Shown piece by piece: positions 48,715-63,186 of a stretch of 64,000 bases of DNA (positions within the stretch are counted from its first letter, which is position 1; each line of letters starts with the position of its first letter). This DNA comes from Monilinia fructicola. Lineage: Eukaryota; Ascomycota; Leotiomycetes; Helotiales; Sclerotiniaceae. The DNA lies in NCBI GenBank assembly GCA_008692225.1, contig VICG01000015.1, positions 1,257,001 to 1,321,000 of the forward strand. Direction: 5' to 3'. The notes under the pieces were generated by a model. It had not been told where the DNA came from. It searched no databases and saw only the letters and a program-made list of their open reading frames with translations. The translations under genes were made by a program, and so were the position numbers.

Positions 48715-50812
48715 TAGGATCGATGCTCAGTAGCGATCAAGAACGAAAGGAAATCAAACACGGTCAGGTAAACTTGTAAATGTGACCAAATTTTCTCTGG
48801 CTGTTGGTTTGAATTAAGAAGCCTTAGCAGATTTGGATCACCGCTGTGAGCTTTTGTAAGGATGAAATGCCGCAGTCTCTTGTGATAGTGTGAAAGTGAA
48901 AAGTCTGTCTGCTAGAGATTCAGAAACTATGAGTTGTCAGAAGAGAACATGTTCATTGCCCATGTCAAGAGATAGGGTCCGCTTCAACACTGAGGAAGTT
49001 TCAAGGAGCAGATGCATGCGTGTTTTGGAGAGAAAGATATACACAGGAATCAAACACAGGAATCCAATAGTCCTCCACCTTGAGTATGAGTTCTATAGTT
49101 CGAGGTGAATGAGTAAAGACAGTGTCATGTGACCAACAGACACATTCTATGATTTCATTTGGATAGTTTGAGAAGACAACTGCGTCTCTACAAAGGGTAT
49201 CTGAATCTTCTTGATCCATTAAAAAAACACAACAGTAATAAGGAACGCAGTGAAATTGACAAATAAGAGTACAAGTCAAGCGTGTTAACTTACCGAGACC
49301 AGAATGGATGGAGGAAACACCGTCGTTATTCGAAGGAAACGATAATTTTTAGGTATTAGGATTTAATTATTATGGGAAGTGAGCGATCAAGCTGTTGGGT
49401 TGGAAATGTGATGCAGGTTGGAGTGAAGTTGATATTGTCGAGTTTGCAAGGTTGTGGATGTGGAAAATGGGTTGTTTAGGAGATGGATGTGGTATTGAGG
49501 AAATGTCTTCTGAATAGACCGAAAGGAAGGGCTAACGTAAATATTGTAGCCTGATATTATAGGCAAACAATCAACGTGAATCTCCAGTACTAGGTACATA
49601 CTGAACGAAATCAAAGTATACTTCCTTTAGGTAGGTACCTACTTATATTTATCATTATTGAAAGGTATTAATTTTTAAACCTAGAGAATAGATTCATATA
49701 CTTAGATATACCTGGACATACCTAGATATAGCTAGGAATTTATAGCCATTGCTAGATGGATAGATATATATATCAAGAATAAGACATCCAAACGTTTTCC
49801 AAACCATCCTTCAAAACATTCATAGAACTAATAATATACAGAATCAACTACTCGAGTATAGTGCCTACCTATCTACCATAAGTATACCTACCTAGTACCT
49901 AGGTATCTAAACACCCAACCAAATACCTACCCAAATACACAAATTTCGCCCATCCATCCATCCATCCATCTACATACAACACCCAGGACATACCCCCAAT
50001 CCCCCAATCCCCCAAACATCCCCCCCAAAGACCCATCCAATATATCAACAAGACCCCTCCCTCCCTACCTCCTCCCTACCTCCACCTCCCCAAAAAGAAT
50101 CGCAAAATTCTAAAGATCAAGACAAAATATGTGAAATACGAATAGGGACATCAAAGCACCTGGAGAAAGGCGAATGAATATTGATTTCTCTCTTTTCCTT
50201 GCCCTCTATCGCTTGGGTCCACCAGATCGGGGGGGCTTGGATCCTAAATACCTATACATATCTGTATGTATGTATGTATATATGTATGTATGTATGGATG
50301 GATGGATGGATGGAGAGCAAAGAGTTGTAGTCGGGAAGCTGAGGATTATCTGTCAACTTCCCAAGTATGTCAAGACAGCCCGGGGTTATAGTAGAATGGA
50401 TGCTTTGGTTGTTATGGACTAGGTAATCTAGAACATCGAGTTGAGACGGTCTAAAGATCTGGCGGCATTGTTTACAGGAACCCTTTTTAACCTTTCACAA
50501 ATACCCCCCGAGATTGAATCAAGAAGAATGGTAGAGTTAAGAGACAGCCATCGGTAAACATGATAGTTGCACTGATTGTACCGACATCACACTGTATAAT
50601 ATTGTAGCATTTCACATCATGGACCATAGAGTGTTCTTATTTTGTTTCCATTCCTAAGCTATCATAAGGCATTCATCGTTACTCGATAATAAGTATTCGT
50701 TTTTAAAGAAATTATTGCATCTGAGTTGAGTATCAGAGCTTGCCTTTCAAGAATTCTCTGCCAAATATTGGTCAGAGTCTTGTGTACTTCCTAAAGCCTG
50801 AGCAGAAACCTC
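48715..50812. other. Region upstream of hda1 and downstream of GAPDH
   Basis: No gene supported. It probably includes a 5' exon or leader of hda1: a GTAAGT donor on the minus strand lies near 49290. It holds an ACCTAGGTA at 49897, CCATC runs near 49950, a CCTCC-rich stretch (50055-50085) and (TGTA)n/(TGGA)n microsatellites at 50262-50314. The last 300 bases are the GAPDH 3' region. Confidence 0.45.
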
Positions 50813-52121
<1,309 letters not shown>

Positions 52122-52855
52122 TTGGAAGATTGCTGATGATTCTTGAGATGATTTTTTTTTCTCTTTCAGATGGGAGATGGAAGAGTTTATGTAGAAAAGG
52201 AAGAAGTAAGAGGAGGAAGATGGGAAATTGGTGGGGTCATTGTTGAATCAATTTTACGGTAGCGCCCCTCCTTTAGCGCGAAATGAATGGATGGGATGGG
52301 ATGGGTGGATGGGTGGATGGGTGGACCGTGCCTAGATCCCTCCAAAATACTACTACTAGGCAGTTCTAATACAATATAAGTTTCTATTCTATGTTTGTAA
52401 CGCCAAGGTTAAAAGTGCAGTTCATATACGGAGTATTGATCAATTGGGTAGATGGGTAGATGGGTAGATGGGGATGGATATGTTTGGAGATGAATTAATA
52501 ATAAGGTGATGTTTTCATATACGGAGTACGTACTACGTAGATACTGTAATATGTATCTAGTAGGTATGGATGTACTCTGTGCTCCGTAGGTAGGAAGGCA
52601 GGAAGGTAGGAAGGTAGGAAGTACTCGGCAAGTCTCTGTGTACAAGATAAACTTCCATAGCATTCAATACAGTACTAGGTAGTATATAAATACTCCAAAT
52701 GGCTACAGAGTACTGATCTATGGATGCAGGCGGATGGCCAATCTATGGTTGATCTATCCATGGATGCAATAGTCACTATCGATAAGCATTACAATTATTA
52801 TCATCTACTACTAGCATAGCAGAGGCAGTCATGCAATAAAAGCTCTAGATACTGT

Positions 52856-52985
52856 ATATACTATATACTCTATATACTCTATATACTCTATATACTCTAT
52901 ATACTCTATACTCTATATATACTCTATATACTCTATATACTCTATATACTCTATATACTCTATATACTCTATATACTCTATATAC
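52856..52985. repeat. CTATATACT-type minisatellite
   Basis: About a dozen and a half near-identical copies of a heptamer CTATATA/ACTCTAT-type unit, with one or two copies shortened or lengthened. Not coding: the frame through it repeats Tyr-Arg-Val. Confidence 0.85.
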
Positions 52986-53354
52986 TTGTGTATCTGTATC
53001 CCTACCTACCGAGGTAGTATATATCATATCTCTACACCTTTGCTCTGGATACCTATATCCCTATTAAGCATACCGGTAGTATTTCTTCTATTTGGCATAT
53101 TGAGCTCCATCTAATAAAGTAATACCATAATGCCGTACCTAACCAGCCAGGTACTCAAATCTCACTCATACGTCAGCTCTTTCTATATACGGTAGTCAAT
53201 GGGGAGCCAACGGGTTGCAAACAGATAATAGGAGGTACCCAGGTAGGTATATCATCATCATCACCTCACCACGATCATCCCAAGCTATCCGCTTGATTCC
53301 GAACCCCTCAAACGACTAGATACAGTTTACAGTCTGCTCTAGGTACGGTCTACT

Positions 53355-53505
53355 ACTAATACTACTACTAATATTGCTACTATTACTACTATTATTACTA
53401 CTACTCCTACTACTCCTACTACTCCTACTACTCCTACTGCTCCTACTACTCCTACTACTCCTACTACTCCTACTACTACTCCTACTCCCACTCCTACTCT
53501 CCTAC
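53355..53505. repeat. ACT/CCT trinucleotide-derived array
   Basis: Begins as imperfect (ACTACTAAT) and becomes a regular (TACTACTCC) run, interrupted by a few substitutions. Translated on the + strand it is poly-Leu and is not regarded as a gene. Confidence 0.85.
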
Positions 53506-56352
53506 TACATATGGCCTACTACAGTCGAATACAGTCTACAGATCTACAAGTCTACAGTATATTCGGAATCTATCGGTCGCAATACTTATGAACACGATAA
53601 TTCGGTTTATATAGAATAATAAGAATAAGAGAAGCCTTTATCCGTATCATTACGATCCGAGGCGAAGAACATCTCTTTCTCATGGTAACCAATAACCAAC
53701 AACCAATGGCCTACTAGATAGCGACTAGGTATTCTCATAAGATAGAAGATATACGAGCAGTTCTATATTTCAAAATCCATAAATCCATAAATCCATAAAT
53801 CCATAAATCCATAAATCCGTGCATCCAACATCCAACATTCAACATCCAATCTCGACCTCTCTCTCTCATTCTCACACCATCTCGCTATCTGCATCACACT
53901 ATCATTGATCCTTTCCCTTTCGTCTCTCAGGGTTTCTTGGTCTATGGGTCTAATCATGAATGAAGCAAGCAAGCCCTCATTCCATACCATGGTGTGTCAG
54001 CCAATATTGTGATTACAGTAAAATCACTCCACTCCACTCCCTCAATACACGTGCTGCTCTCTAGATTTTTCTTGATGCATGATCAACTAGATACAGAGTA
54101 CAGAGTACAGAGTACATACATACATACATACATACTATTGAGTGAGTCAAGCCTCAAAGGCTTCATCAATACTCATTTGTTCCATGGCAATCTTGTCTAC
54201 TAGATTACCTACCTACCTAGGGACACTGGTACAGTAATCATCATGCAGGACAGAGGACACACAGTATTCTCTCAAGCCTCATCTCGTAGACAGGACATGG
54301 AGTGGGTAGAGTACCTAATCAGTATGCCCTCTGTCGCGTGAACTCACTCACTGGCCTGATCAATGGAAACGGCTGAATGAAACTTTGACCGTTTTGACTC
54401 CGTCTTCCGGCCTCATTTTCGGACCTTCTTTTTTCCCCTCTTGAGAATGCCCCACGTCTGCCGCCAGATGGTGAAAGTTTGTTATATGTGGAGGGGAATC
54501 AGTTGACAGTGTGACACTCGACAGAGAGTGAGTGAGAGCCGGAGAGGGCGTGAGTGAGCTGAGGACTTGCGGCTGGGGCAGACAGATGGATGGTCTTTGC
54601 TCATGCCGTGAGTGCAGTGCAGTGCAGTATCAAACATAACGAATGGCGGATCATTCGGCTGCATATATTTTCATGTATCATCCAACATCCGTCGTTGATT
54701 AGATGATTAGATGATAAGATTACTAGGTATACGCCAACTAGCCAACACACCCACAACGCACGATGGATATACCCCGCCACTGGAAAGTGTGTATCCTGAC
54801 TGTGCTCCGTACAGTGCCTTTTTTATCATCTGGTGAAGCGTGAATACAGTATATGGCCTCTCTTAAAGTTCCATCATCATACGATACCTAGGTACGCTAC
54901 GATACGATACGATGCAGTCAAATGAAGTCATGTTGCAGGTTGTCGTTCGATCGTCCAATTCCAGAGACGGGTACAGTAGCATCTGCGGGATAAGTTAAGT
55001 TATATAAGGTTGATCTGATCAGCTTCACAAACCAATCTTCCCATCTCAAACTTGGAAACTTTCAACTTACGGTCCGGTAACAGTCAGGATCGATAAGATA
55101 GGGAGGGAGGGAGCGAGGGAGGTTCCAGGTTCCAGGTTACTCATGATATCCATCAAGCTGTTCCAAGGTTCTTCGTACCAAGTCACGCTTTTGCCACTTT
55201 CACCTGATCAACCTACGACCACCCCAGGTTAATAGTCATCGAGGATACTGTATGGATGTCTCGGAATACCTACGGTAGGTAGCGTAACCATCACGCACCC
55301 CACAATCAAAGAATTCATCCTCGTGTCAAAGGCGTGCCAGTCGGTCAGTCTGGGGGCAATCTAGAAGAGCATCTTGTTGGAGAGGCTGGAGGGTACTTAC
55401 CTAGTAGGTATGTATTTATTGAATATATGTACAGAGTATATATATATATGTATGTATATATATATATATATATATATTGTATATATATATATTTAGGTAT
55501 ATATGTATGTATGTATAATATATATATATTAGGTATATATATTTAAGTATATATGTATATATATATCTACCTACATATATACATATATCGAATCGTTCAG
55601 CTTAAATAATGCGGTATTTCAAAATTCTCTGGTACCGCGATACACCCGCATCTAAATGATGCAATCGCCAAACAGCAAAATGCATCCCGCCGGTAATTCA
55701 TTTGGATTTTCTTTTTCTCTTTACCATCATTCAATTCAGAACAAACTAATTATATTAACATCCCCAATTACTAAGGTTACTGTGCTACAAATTGCATATA
55801 TATAAAACTCCAATCCGCTCGAGGCCATGGCCATGATTCCAGAAACAGTCTTTTCATATCCACTTGGAACCTCCAGGGCTCCAGCTTCCAATATCAAATG
55901 TTGTTGCATGGTAACCTCGCCGTCCAATCGAGATTTGATAATTTAGAATTTCTAAACGTGCAAGAATTAAAATGATGGCCAACCGGATGGCGTTGATTCG
56001 TCAACATCAAAATCCTTCCCATTCTACAACATGAAGATATAACGACATCAAAAGAGCTTCAATTGCATGTCAAACACCAATATCACACTTGAGACTTGCA
56101 AAATACAAACCCTTCATCCTGTTCACCTCGTATGAACCGTGAATCTACGGGATTTGAAGATATAAATTGTTCACGTGATCATCAAAGTGGACCTCTTCTA
56201 CTCGCTTAACAAAATCCGTCTCCAAAGTCATCCGATTCCCCATCCTCCAGCACGCAGTCCGTCTCTTGCCCAGCTCTATCGTCTACAATTTGTATCTCCC
56301 CGTCACACCAATACACCCCTCCTCCCCCAAAAGAACCATCCGCCTAGCAACC

Positions 56353-57232
56353 ATGCTCCGCACCTCAATTGTCCGCAGCGCCGTCCGCGCCGCCGGTGGG
56401 AATGTCGCCCGCAACCAAGTTCGAAATGCTTCGGCTCATGCGATCAGTAACCCAACCTTGGCCGATATCGAGAAGAGGTGGGAGGGTATGCCACCACAGG
56501 AGCAGGCCGAGCTTTGGATGAGCTTGAGGGATCGCATGAAGACAAATTGGGCCGAGTTGACTTTGCAGGAGAAGAAGGCTGGTATGTTGTTGATGATTGA
56601 ACTTTTTTTTCCTGCTGGTGTTTGGAGCTTGGATATTTGTACAAAGGGTTGAGAGGGGAGCTTAGATAGGGTGCCTTTCTGGGGGATTGTGATCAGAAGG
56701 CCTTCACATGAGTGGTGACGTGGGAGGCTGCAGGGTATACTCTAATTGGAAGATGGAGATGATGGAGATGGAGATGGGGATTGGAATTGAAATTGAGAGA
56801 TAAGAAAGCTAACCAACGTTCTCAAATAGCCTACTACATTGCCTTTGGCGCCCACGGTCCACGAGCTCAAACCCCCCCTGGAGAAGGATGGAAGGTCTTT
56901 GGATACACATTAGGTGGAGTTGGTGCTTCGCTCGCTCTCTTCCTTACCATCAGACAATTCGGCAAGGGAACACCATCTACCATGAACAAGGAGTGGCAAG
57001 AGGCTACTAATGAGTACTTGAAGGCATGTATATCTTCTATTATGTTATCCCCACAATTCCCCACCATCCGCTTCTATCTGAGCTCGATATGATATCCACC
57101 AAAACATATCAAGAGAATATAATCTAACGCCCATTCAACACACAGGCACAAAACTCCGAACCTCTCAGCGGTCTCTCCTCCGAAGGATACTCCGGCCCTG
57201 GTCACTTGCAATCCGCACCCAAGAAGAACTAA
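56353..57232 (+). CDS. cox5: Cytochrome c oxidase subunit V (mammalian subunit IV)
   Basis: Nuclear-coded subunit of respiratory complex IV. Exons 56353-56581, 56830-57023 and 57146-57232 give 169 residues, as in other ascomycetes. An Arg/Ala/Ser-rich presequence (MLRTSIVRSAVRAAGGNVAR) suits mitochondrial import. The conserved middle reads LADIEKRWEGMPPQEQAELW, then ELTLQEKKAAYYIAFG, followed by the one membrane segment (VFGYTLGGVGASLALFLTIR) and a short tail. The second intron appears to start with GC (AAG|GCATGT) rather than GT. Only that choice gives the frame AQNSEPLSGLSSEGYSGPGH through the end. Frame is otherwise intact. Confidence 0.92.
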
Positions 57233-58266
57233 GCTACTAAGTTTCCACCCGAGTCCTACGTCTACCTTACATAAAGCCAGAGAGAGAGAGAGAGAAAGAA
57301 AGAAAGGAAAAAAACATAATTCAATGAAATACAATAAAATACAATTCCAAACATACCTCGTTCCATCCGTCTCGTTCTCTTCTTCGCTGGAGCCTCGTAC
57401 CGTGGTAGGCACCTTGTTGTTGTTGTTGTTTCTTTCCAATTTTATACCTACCTACCGCACTGCACACAAAAATACAAATACTATTTTTCTTATGTAGGAT
57501 GGATGTGAGACCGGGCTCCTTGGGAACTGGGGGCATAGGGAGACGGGCTGGATAGAAAAATGTAAAGGATCTCGCTTGATCCGCCGGTGGAAAGCGGAAA
57601 GCGGAAAGTAGAGCGTGGCAGGTAAATCGTGGAGCGTGCGCAGTGAAACATTTCTCGCACGCGAAATTAGGCAGATGAATGATCGTTCGTTTTGTGCATA
57701 GGACTTGCGGGAGCGGACCAGTTGTGATTTCTCCATGTATGATTTGGACGGGGAGAGCGGATGTGGATGTGGATGTGGATGTAGTGTTCAGTGTGCAATG
57801 TGCAGTGTGCAGTGTGCAGTGTGCAGTGTGCTGGGATGGATGGATGAAGCAGAAAATGACGTTTCCCTTGGACCTCTCTCTTTGAAATCACTGCGGGACT
57901 TGTATAATGGGCTCTTTGTATCGTATCGTATCGTATCGTATCGTATCATATCGTATCGTATTGTATTGTATTGCATCGTGTTGTGTTTTGTTGATCTGAT
58001 CTGATCTGATCTGATTTGAGTTGAGTTGATCGGATTTGAGTTGAATTGATCTGTTCTTTCTCACTGCTATGACGCATGTTTTTACCACCCATCCCTCCCT
58101 CCCTCCCTAGGTACCTACCTACCTACCTACCTACCTACCTACCTACCTACCTACCTACCTACCTAGGTACCTATCTGTCGGTCTATCTGTTTGTCTATCT
58201 ACCCAGAAACATACACAGCACAACATGCCTCGTCTCGCCTCGCTTTAGCTGGAAAATTGATATTAT

Positions 58267-58313
<47 letters not shown>

Positions 58314-58939
58314 ATATATACAAGTTCATATAGTGCATTTGTAAGGGGGACTATGTACTGTGTAGTTCATACTCCGTGCGAGGATCGCACGTTCGTGAGT
58401 GTGGATTACGCTTAGGTTAGGGTGTGGTTGTGGTATTTGATGTGTATGAGTAACTACTGTGTTCACGCGATATCCTGGGGTGCAGTTATATAGTACGGTA
58501 TGGTATGGTATGGTATGGTATTAATGAATCTGTTAGCTAGACTATTGGATGTTGATGTTAGATGCTACGTACTACGTGGTCATGCTACCTATGTGCTCGA
58601 ATGAAATAGACGCCCGACGCCAGCTAAGCAAAATACATGCATATGCATATGGATATCCAAATCCAAATCCTGATGTGATGAAGAGTTGGAGTCAGAGTGA
58701 GGAGTAGGTGGGCGGTTTGGTTGATAGGCGGGGGGCTAGGCGGGGGGCTAGGTGGGAAGATATAGATAGATGCGAAAGAGTGCATTACTCTTACTCTGGT
58801 CCGGCTCCTTTCTCCTTTCCTACGCCTTCGGCATTCTCGCGTTCACTGGGGAAATAGGTCCCTTGTGAGCTCATGCATCATCTGGCAAACTCGTGAGCTT
58901 GCTTGTGGGTGACTGGGGAGCTGGAGTTTATGAGCTGAA
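57233..58939. other. Spacer between convergent cox5 and mcx1, repeat-rich
   Basis: No gene supported. It includes (GATGTG)n and GTGTGCA repeats (57761-57832), (TCGTA)n at 57920-57965, CTGAT/TTGAG repeats (57994-58050), (CTAC)n at 58110-58165 flanked by CCTAGGTACC on both sides, (GT)n at 58270-58309 and a GGTAT run at 58497-58520. Confidence 0.6.
58108..58172. repeat. (CTAC)n tract bounded by CCTAGGTACC palindromes
   Basis: A run of about 13 CTAC units sits between two copies of the palindrome-like CCTAGGTACC, so the block is symmetrical at its ends. Its origin is unknown; it may be a microsatellite that grew out of the ACCTAGGTA motif seen elsewhere in the window. Confidence 0.75.
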
Positions 58940-60884
58940 TCAACAAGCTTCATTCTCAACCACCACTCTATATTCTTGAAAACTCTCCATCGATTTATCA
59001 CCCGCATCTTTCTTCCTCCTTCCTTCACCTTCCTTTCCTGATACGATGCCATTTCGTTGTTTCCATACCTCTTCCTCCTGCTCTAGTGCTTCTTCGAATA
59101 TATTTCGTTCATTGCGGTGGAAACAGCGAGGGAGTCGTATTTCGCCATCCGTTCCATCTTCTGAGCTCGCCACGCCCGAAGTACAAGAGGATGATGAAGT
59201 TGGGGCAGCATTGAACTGTGATGATTGGGTGTCAAGACCTTTGACAAATGCTTCGTCCACAAGTACGTAGCGGATGTTGGGTGATGAGGGACCGATGAAC
59301 ATGATTTCTTGTAAGACGTTTTCCATTATCGATCGGAGACCTCTTGCTCCAATGCCGGTTCCTGCTTCCTTTCCACTCTTTGATTTTGAAGAAGGAGAAG
59401 AAGAGCCATAGAGAGCCCTCGAAGCAATCGCCTCTAGCGCCAATTTTGTAAACTGCAAAATGATTCCATGAGAACCATATGTTTCAAATAGCGCAGTGTA
59501 CTGTTTCACCAAGGAATTGCGGGGCTCAGTCAGGATAGATACTAATTGAGGAAGGGAAAGGGGGGATAGGGAAGTGGTTATAGGGATGCGACCTAATAGT
59601 TCCGGTATGAGACCGTAATTTTGGAGATCCGCAGGGGTGGTGTGTATCAGAATGTCTTTTTCTCTTTCGTTTTTTGCTGGGTTGGAGGAAAAGAATGAGG
59701 ATGATGAGGAAGAGAGGGAGGAATTAAAGCCGATTGAAGAGCCCTTTGATAAACGTTGAGAGATTATTTTCTCGAGGCCAATGAAAGCCCCGGCAAAAAC
59801 GAAGAGAATGTTGGAGGTATCAATTGTATACTGTTCGCTTCTGACTGGTGGACTTGCATCCCGTCCTGACCGATCTATTCCTCGACTTGAGTTTGAGGCA
59901 TTTCTATCGGATTTGGCATTTACGGTTACAGTAGTGCCTTCGATCATTTTGAGGAGTCCCTGTTGAACTCCTTCACCTGATACGTCACGTCCATGGGTCA
60001 TGACCGCCGGTTTGGCTAGTTTGTCTATCTCGTCGAAAAAGATGATTCCAGTTTCGCATTTTTGAACGGACTGAGAGGAGGCGAGGAGTAGACGTTCAAT
60101 GGAGGATTCTATGTCCGTGCCAATGTAGCCGGCTTGAGTTAGCGAAGAACAGTCTACAGTTGCAAAGGGAACCTCGAGGACGCGAGCGAGAGTTTGAAGG
60201 ATGTATGTCTTCCCAACACCAGATGGTCCCAGCAACATGAGATTTGATTTCTCAATGATGGTGCGATTGGAAGAGATATCTTCTAGTGGTCTAGAGCCTA
60301 GCTCGGGCTCTTCTTCATATTCGCGTTCATGGTAAGGAGGAGCATTGAGATCAGCGGTTTGGATAGCGTGACCCACGTACTCATCTAGTATACTGTTAGC
60401 GATTGAGTATTTTGTGTAAGAATGCAAAGATATAATTACTGTCAACAGGATGACTACTGCGCTCCCTTTCATATAAATGTCTCCTACTATACTGCTCTCT
60501 CCTTTCCTGCTCCTCGGCTTCCTGCCGCCTCAACTCTCGAATCCGTTGATAATGATTATAAATCGCCACACATGTGACTTTCTTCGCCCTATCTTGCCCG
60601 ACGACGAATTTATCCAAATGGGATTTTAATGACAAAGGAGTGAGGGTGGGAACCCCATGTTTGGAAGCTTGAGATAGGGGCCCTTTGGTTGGAGCACCTG
60701 GTTCATATGATGAAGTCCAACCTTGACCATCATAATCTGAGCGTCGGAATTGTGCGTCTCGATAGGTTCTAATGGATGAGATATGGATGGACCGGTGGCA
60801 AGTTCTTAAAAGTTGAGGATTGATGAATGAGAGTCCGATTGAGTCCCGACTTCGGGGACATATTGGCGATTTGTATCTTCTCAT
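58940..60884 (-). CDS. mcx1: Mitochondrial ClpX-type AAA+ unfoldase
   Basis: ClpX-family ATPase of the mitochondrial matrix. In yeast the family member Mcx1 promotes haem synthesis by activating the first enzyme. Exons on the minus strand are 60884-60440 and 60384-58940, 629 residues. The N-terminus [20 protein letters not shown] is basic and suits import. [20 protein letters not shown] is the ClpX hallmark. Walker A is GPSGVGKT, the pore loop GYIGTD, Walker [11 protein letters not shown], then [20 protein letters not shown] and sensor 2 [13 protein letters not shown]. No four-cysteine zinc finger is seen at the N-terminus, as in fungal Mcx1. An insertion rich in Ser occurs after the GLEKIISQR block. 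The intron has GTAATT, CGCTAAC and CTAG. A start at 60950 is possible but less good. No frame damage. Confidence 0.9.
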
Positions 60885-63186
60885 CTGAGCAACAAATGGG
60901 GGTAAAAAGGCTTCGACGGAGATATTGATGAGCAAGATTATTAATTCCAAGGTTACCTATGATCATGGTATGCCTAGATAATTTTGAATATGAAGTTGTA
61001 AAGTTGTACAGCTACCGCAGCAATGCACGTGAATGGATGAATGAATGAATGAATGATTGATTGATTCTATTAGATCCATTATCTCCGACAACTCCCCTTT
61101 ATGAAACCGTGATTATACCCGTGGACATACGGAGTACATACATAGCCCTGGAGATAGATAACCGGAATGATATGGATTGACTACCTGGTGCACCTACCCA
61201 CTAGGTAGGTGTATGTATTACTACGGTAGCCGAAGCTGTGGACATCGTATCATGTGATTGCGGGGTTAGAGCTCCTACTTGGCCAAAGCTAGTGTTACAA
61301 TCTGGAGTGGATGGAGTGAACAGTACTAGTACTGTCGGGTACTAGAATAATAATGGGAAGTGGGATGGAAAGTGAGATTACGTAATCGGGTTGATTCGAT
61401 GAAGACTGAAGACTGGTTTGAGTGAAGGAGAAGAGGGAGGATCAAATAAGAGCCAGAGCAATAATGATTTATATGAAAACCTGGAACCATCAACCATCTC
61501 TCCATCCATATGATTTGGCATCATGACTCGTGAACCTGAGATGAATTCCCAATTCTCTACGAAGCTTATCGTTTTTAATGTTGGGAATTCTCCTTTTCTT
61601 CATCTTTTGGGTTTTTTTGCTTTTTATCATATGGTCTCATTGATTTTCTCATCTGACAGGGATCGACGTCACTAAGTTGATAGGAGAATGGCTTGCAGCT
61701 GGAGGAACAAGTCCTTAAGTTGTCATCTGTTGGGTGGTGTCAGTGTTCGTTTGCGACGCTTCATTTGATCACTCTTCCATTTCCATTCTTTCATTCACTC
61801 TGCCACAAAAGCATATTCTGCTGGTTTCTTTTTGATTCATATAAGAGATTTGGGCTGGCATAGAAAGCTCAATGATATCCATAGATTTATTGTTTGTTTC
61901 TTTAAACAATCCAGTTCATCTAGTTGGAAGATCCATGGATAACCTTGGAACCCATGGAAAGATTTATACATGTAGAATAGGAAATACTCTATTATTACTA
62001 CATGAATACTACTTAGGTACCTCAGCAATTAATCGAATATATAAATATACTACCTAAGTAGATAGCTATCTACTTATATTATAATAATAAATAAAACAAT
62101 GAAACTCCGTATATATATATAAGTAAATATATATATCTACGAATGTATTTATATAAACCTCTTTAAAGAGTATTATAAAGTATATAACCTTAATATAAGA
62201 AGATTTCTCTATTATTTATAAATTATATAAATATTTATAAAATTAATAAATAATAATAATTATTATAATAATAATTATTATATAATAAATAATAATAATT
62301 ATTATATAATTATCTTACTTACTATATTAATTAATATAAAATATATTTTATTTCTTCTTCTCTCTTTATTAACTATTTAATATCTACCGCCCTCTATAAA
62401 TACTTAATTACTTATTAAATATTATCTTTTCTTTTATATTATTATTTTCCTAGTATTTACCTTTCCCTATAAATACCTAATTACTTATTGACTATTATCT
62501 TTTTTTTATACTATTATCTATTTAATATCTATCTCCCCTTATAGATACCTAATTACTTACTAAGTATTATCTTTTCTTTTATACTATTACCTCCTTAATA
62601 TCTACTTCCCCTTATAGATATCTAATTATTTACTAGATATTATCTTTTCTTTTATATTATTATCTACTTAATATCTACCTTCCCCTATAAATACCCAATT
62701 ACTTACTAGATATTATTTTTTCTTTTATATTACTACCTCCTTAATATCTATCTTTCCCCATAAATACCCAATTACTTACTACGTATCATCTTTTCTTTTA
62801 TACCACCACCTCCCTACGGAGTACTCGAGTAACCCGCCCTTCCTACTCCCCCCACCTGTTCAATCATCCCAAACGCCCCCTCTCGCTCTTATCTGTACAG
62901 CCCGGTCGAGCACAGTATTTGTGCGGTTAGAACTTAGAAGACAACCTCCCGCTAGTACAAGTAGAGAAAGCTACTAGTTCTAAAAGTAGGTAAGCCAACC
63001 ATAACATCATACCCCATCATCATCATAGCTCCTCAAATCCGGAGAGTAACTTCGAACTACCTAGCTCAATACAAACAAACAAGTAGCTAGCTCAACTTTC
63101 TTAATAAAACCCAAATTGAAAAAAGCTCCCCCAACCTCATAGGTATTTCTTCAACTTATTAAAATTATCACAGAATATCTACGAGA
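60885..63186. other. AT-rich spacer upstream of glycogen branching enzyme
   Basis: No gene supported. It contains (GAAT)n at 61034-61055, a TACGGAGTA at 61128, an almost pure A/T tract from about 62040 to 62360, the six-copy minisatellite (62381-62817) and another TACGGAGTA at 62815. The last 370 bases are of normal composition and probably hold the promoter of the branching enzyme gene. Confidence 0.55.
62381..62817. repeat. Six-copy 73-bp minisatellite
   Basis: Head-to-tail copies begin at 62381, 62454, 62526, 62599, 62672 and 62745. All are 73 bases except the second (72). Each starts TATCTA-like, has CCCCTATAAATAC, then AATTACTTACT, then ATTATCTTTTCTTTTATA, and most end in TTAA. Copies differ largely by C versus T. 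By my count C numbers run about 13, 12, 17, 12, 18, 25 from left to right, so the copy nearest the gene keeps the most C. Confidence 0.88.

Larger units (their letters stand above)
52122..56352. other. Microsatellite-rich spacer, GAPDH to cox5
   Basis: No gene supported in over 4 kb between these divergent genes. It contains GATGGGTG and GTAGATGGG runs (52288-52470), two exact TACGGAGTA motifs (52427 and 52520), a TATACTC minisatellite (52856-52985), a trinucleotide/hexanucleotide ACT/CCT array (53355-53505), (ATAAATCC)n at 53775-53817, (CATA)n at 54115-54133 and a long TA/TATG tract at 55430-55570. Open frames inside these arrays are repeats, not proteins. Confidence 0.6.

Noticed and set aside
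53374..53619. Leu-rich open frame resembling a membrane protein
   Set aside because: It is a translation of the ACT/CCT microsatellite.
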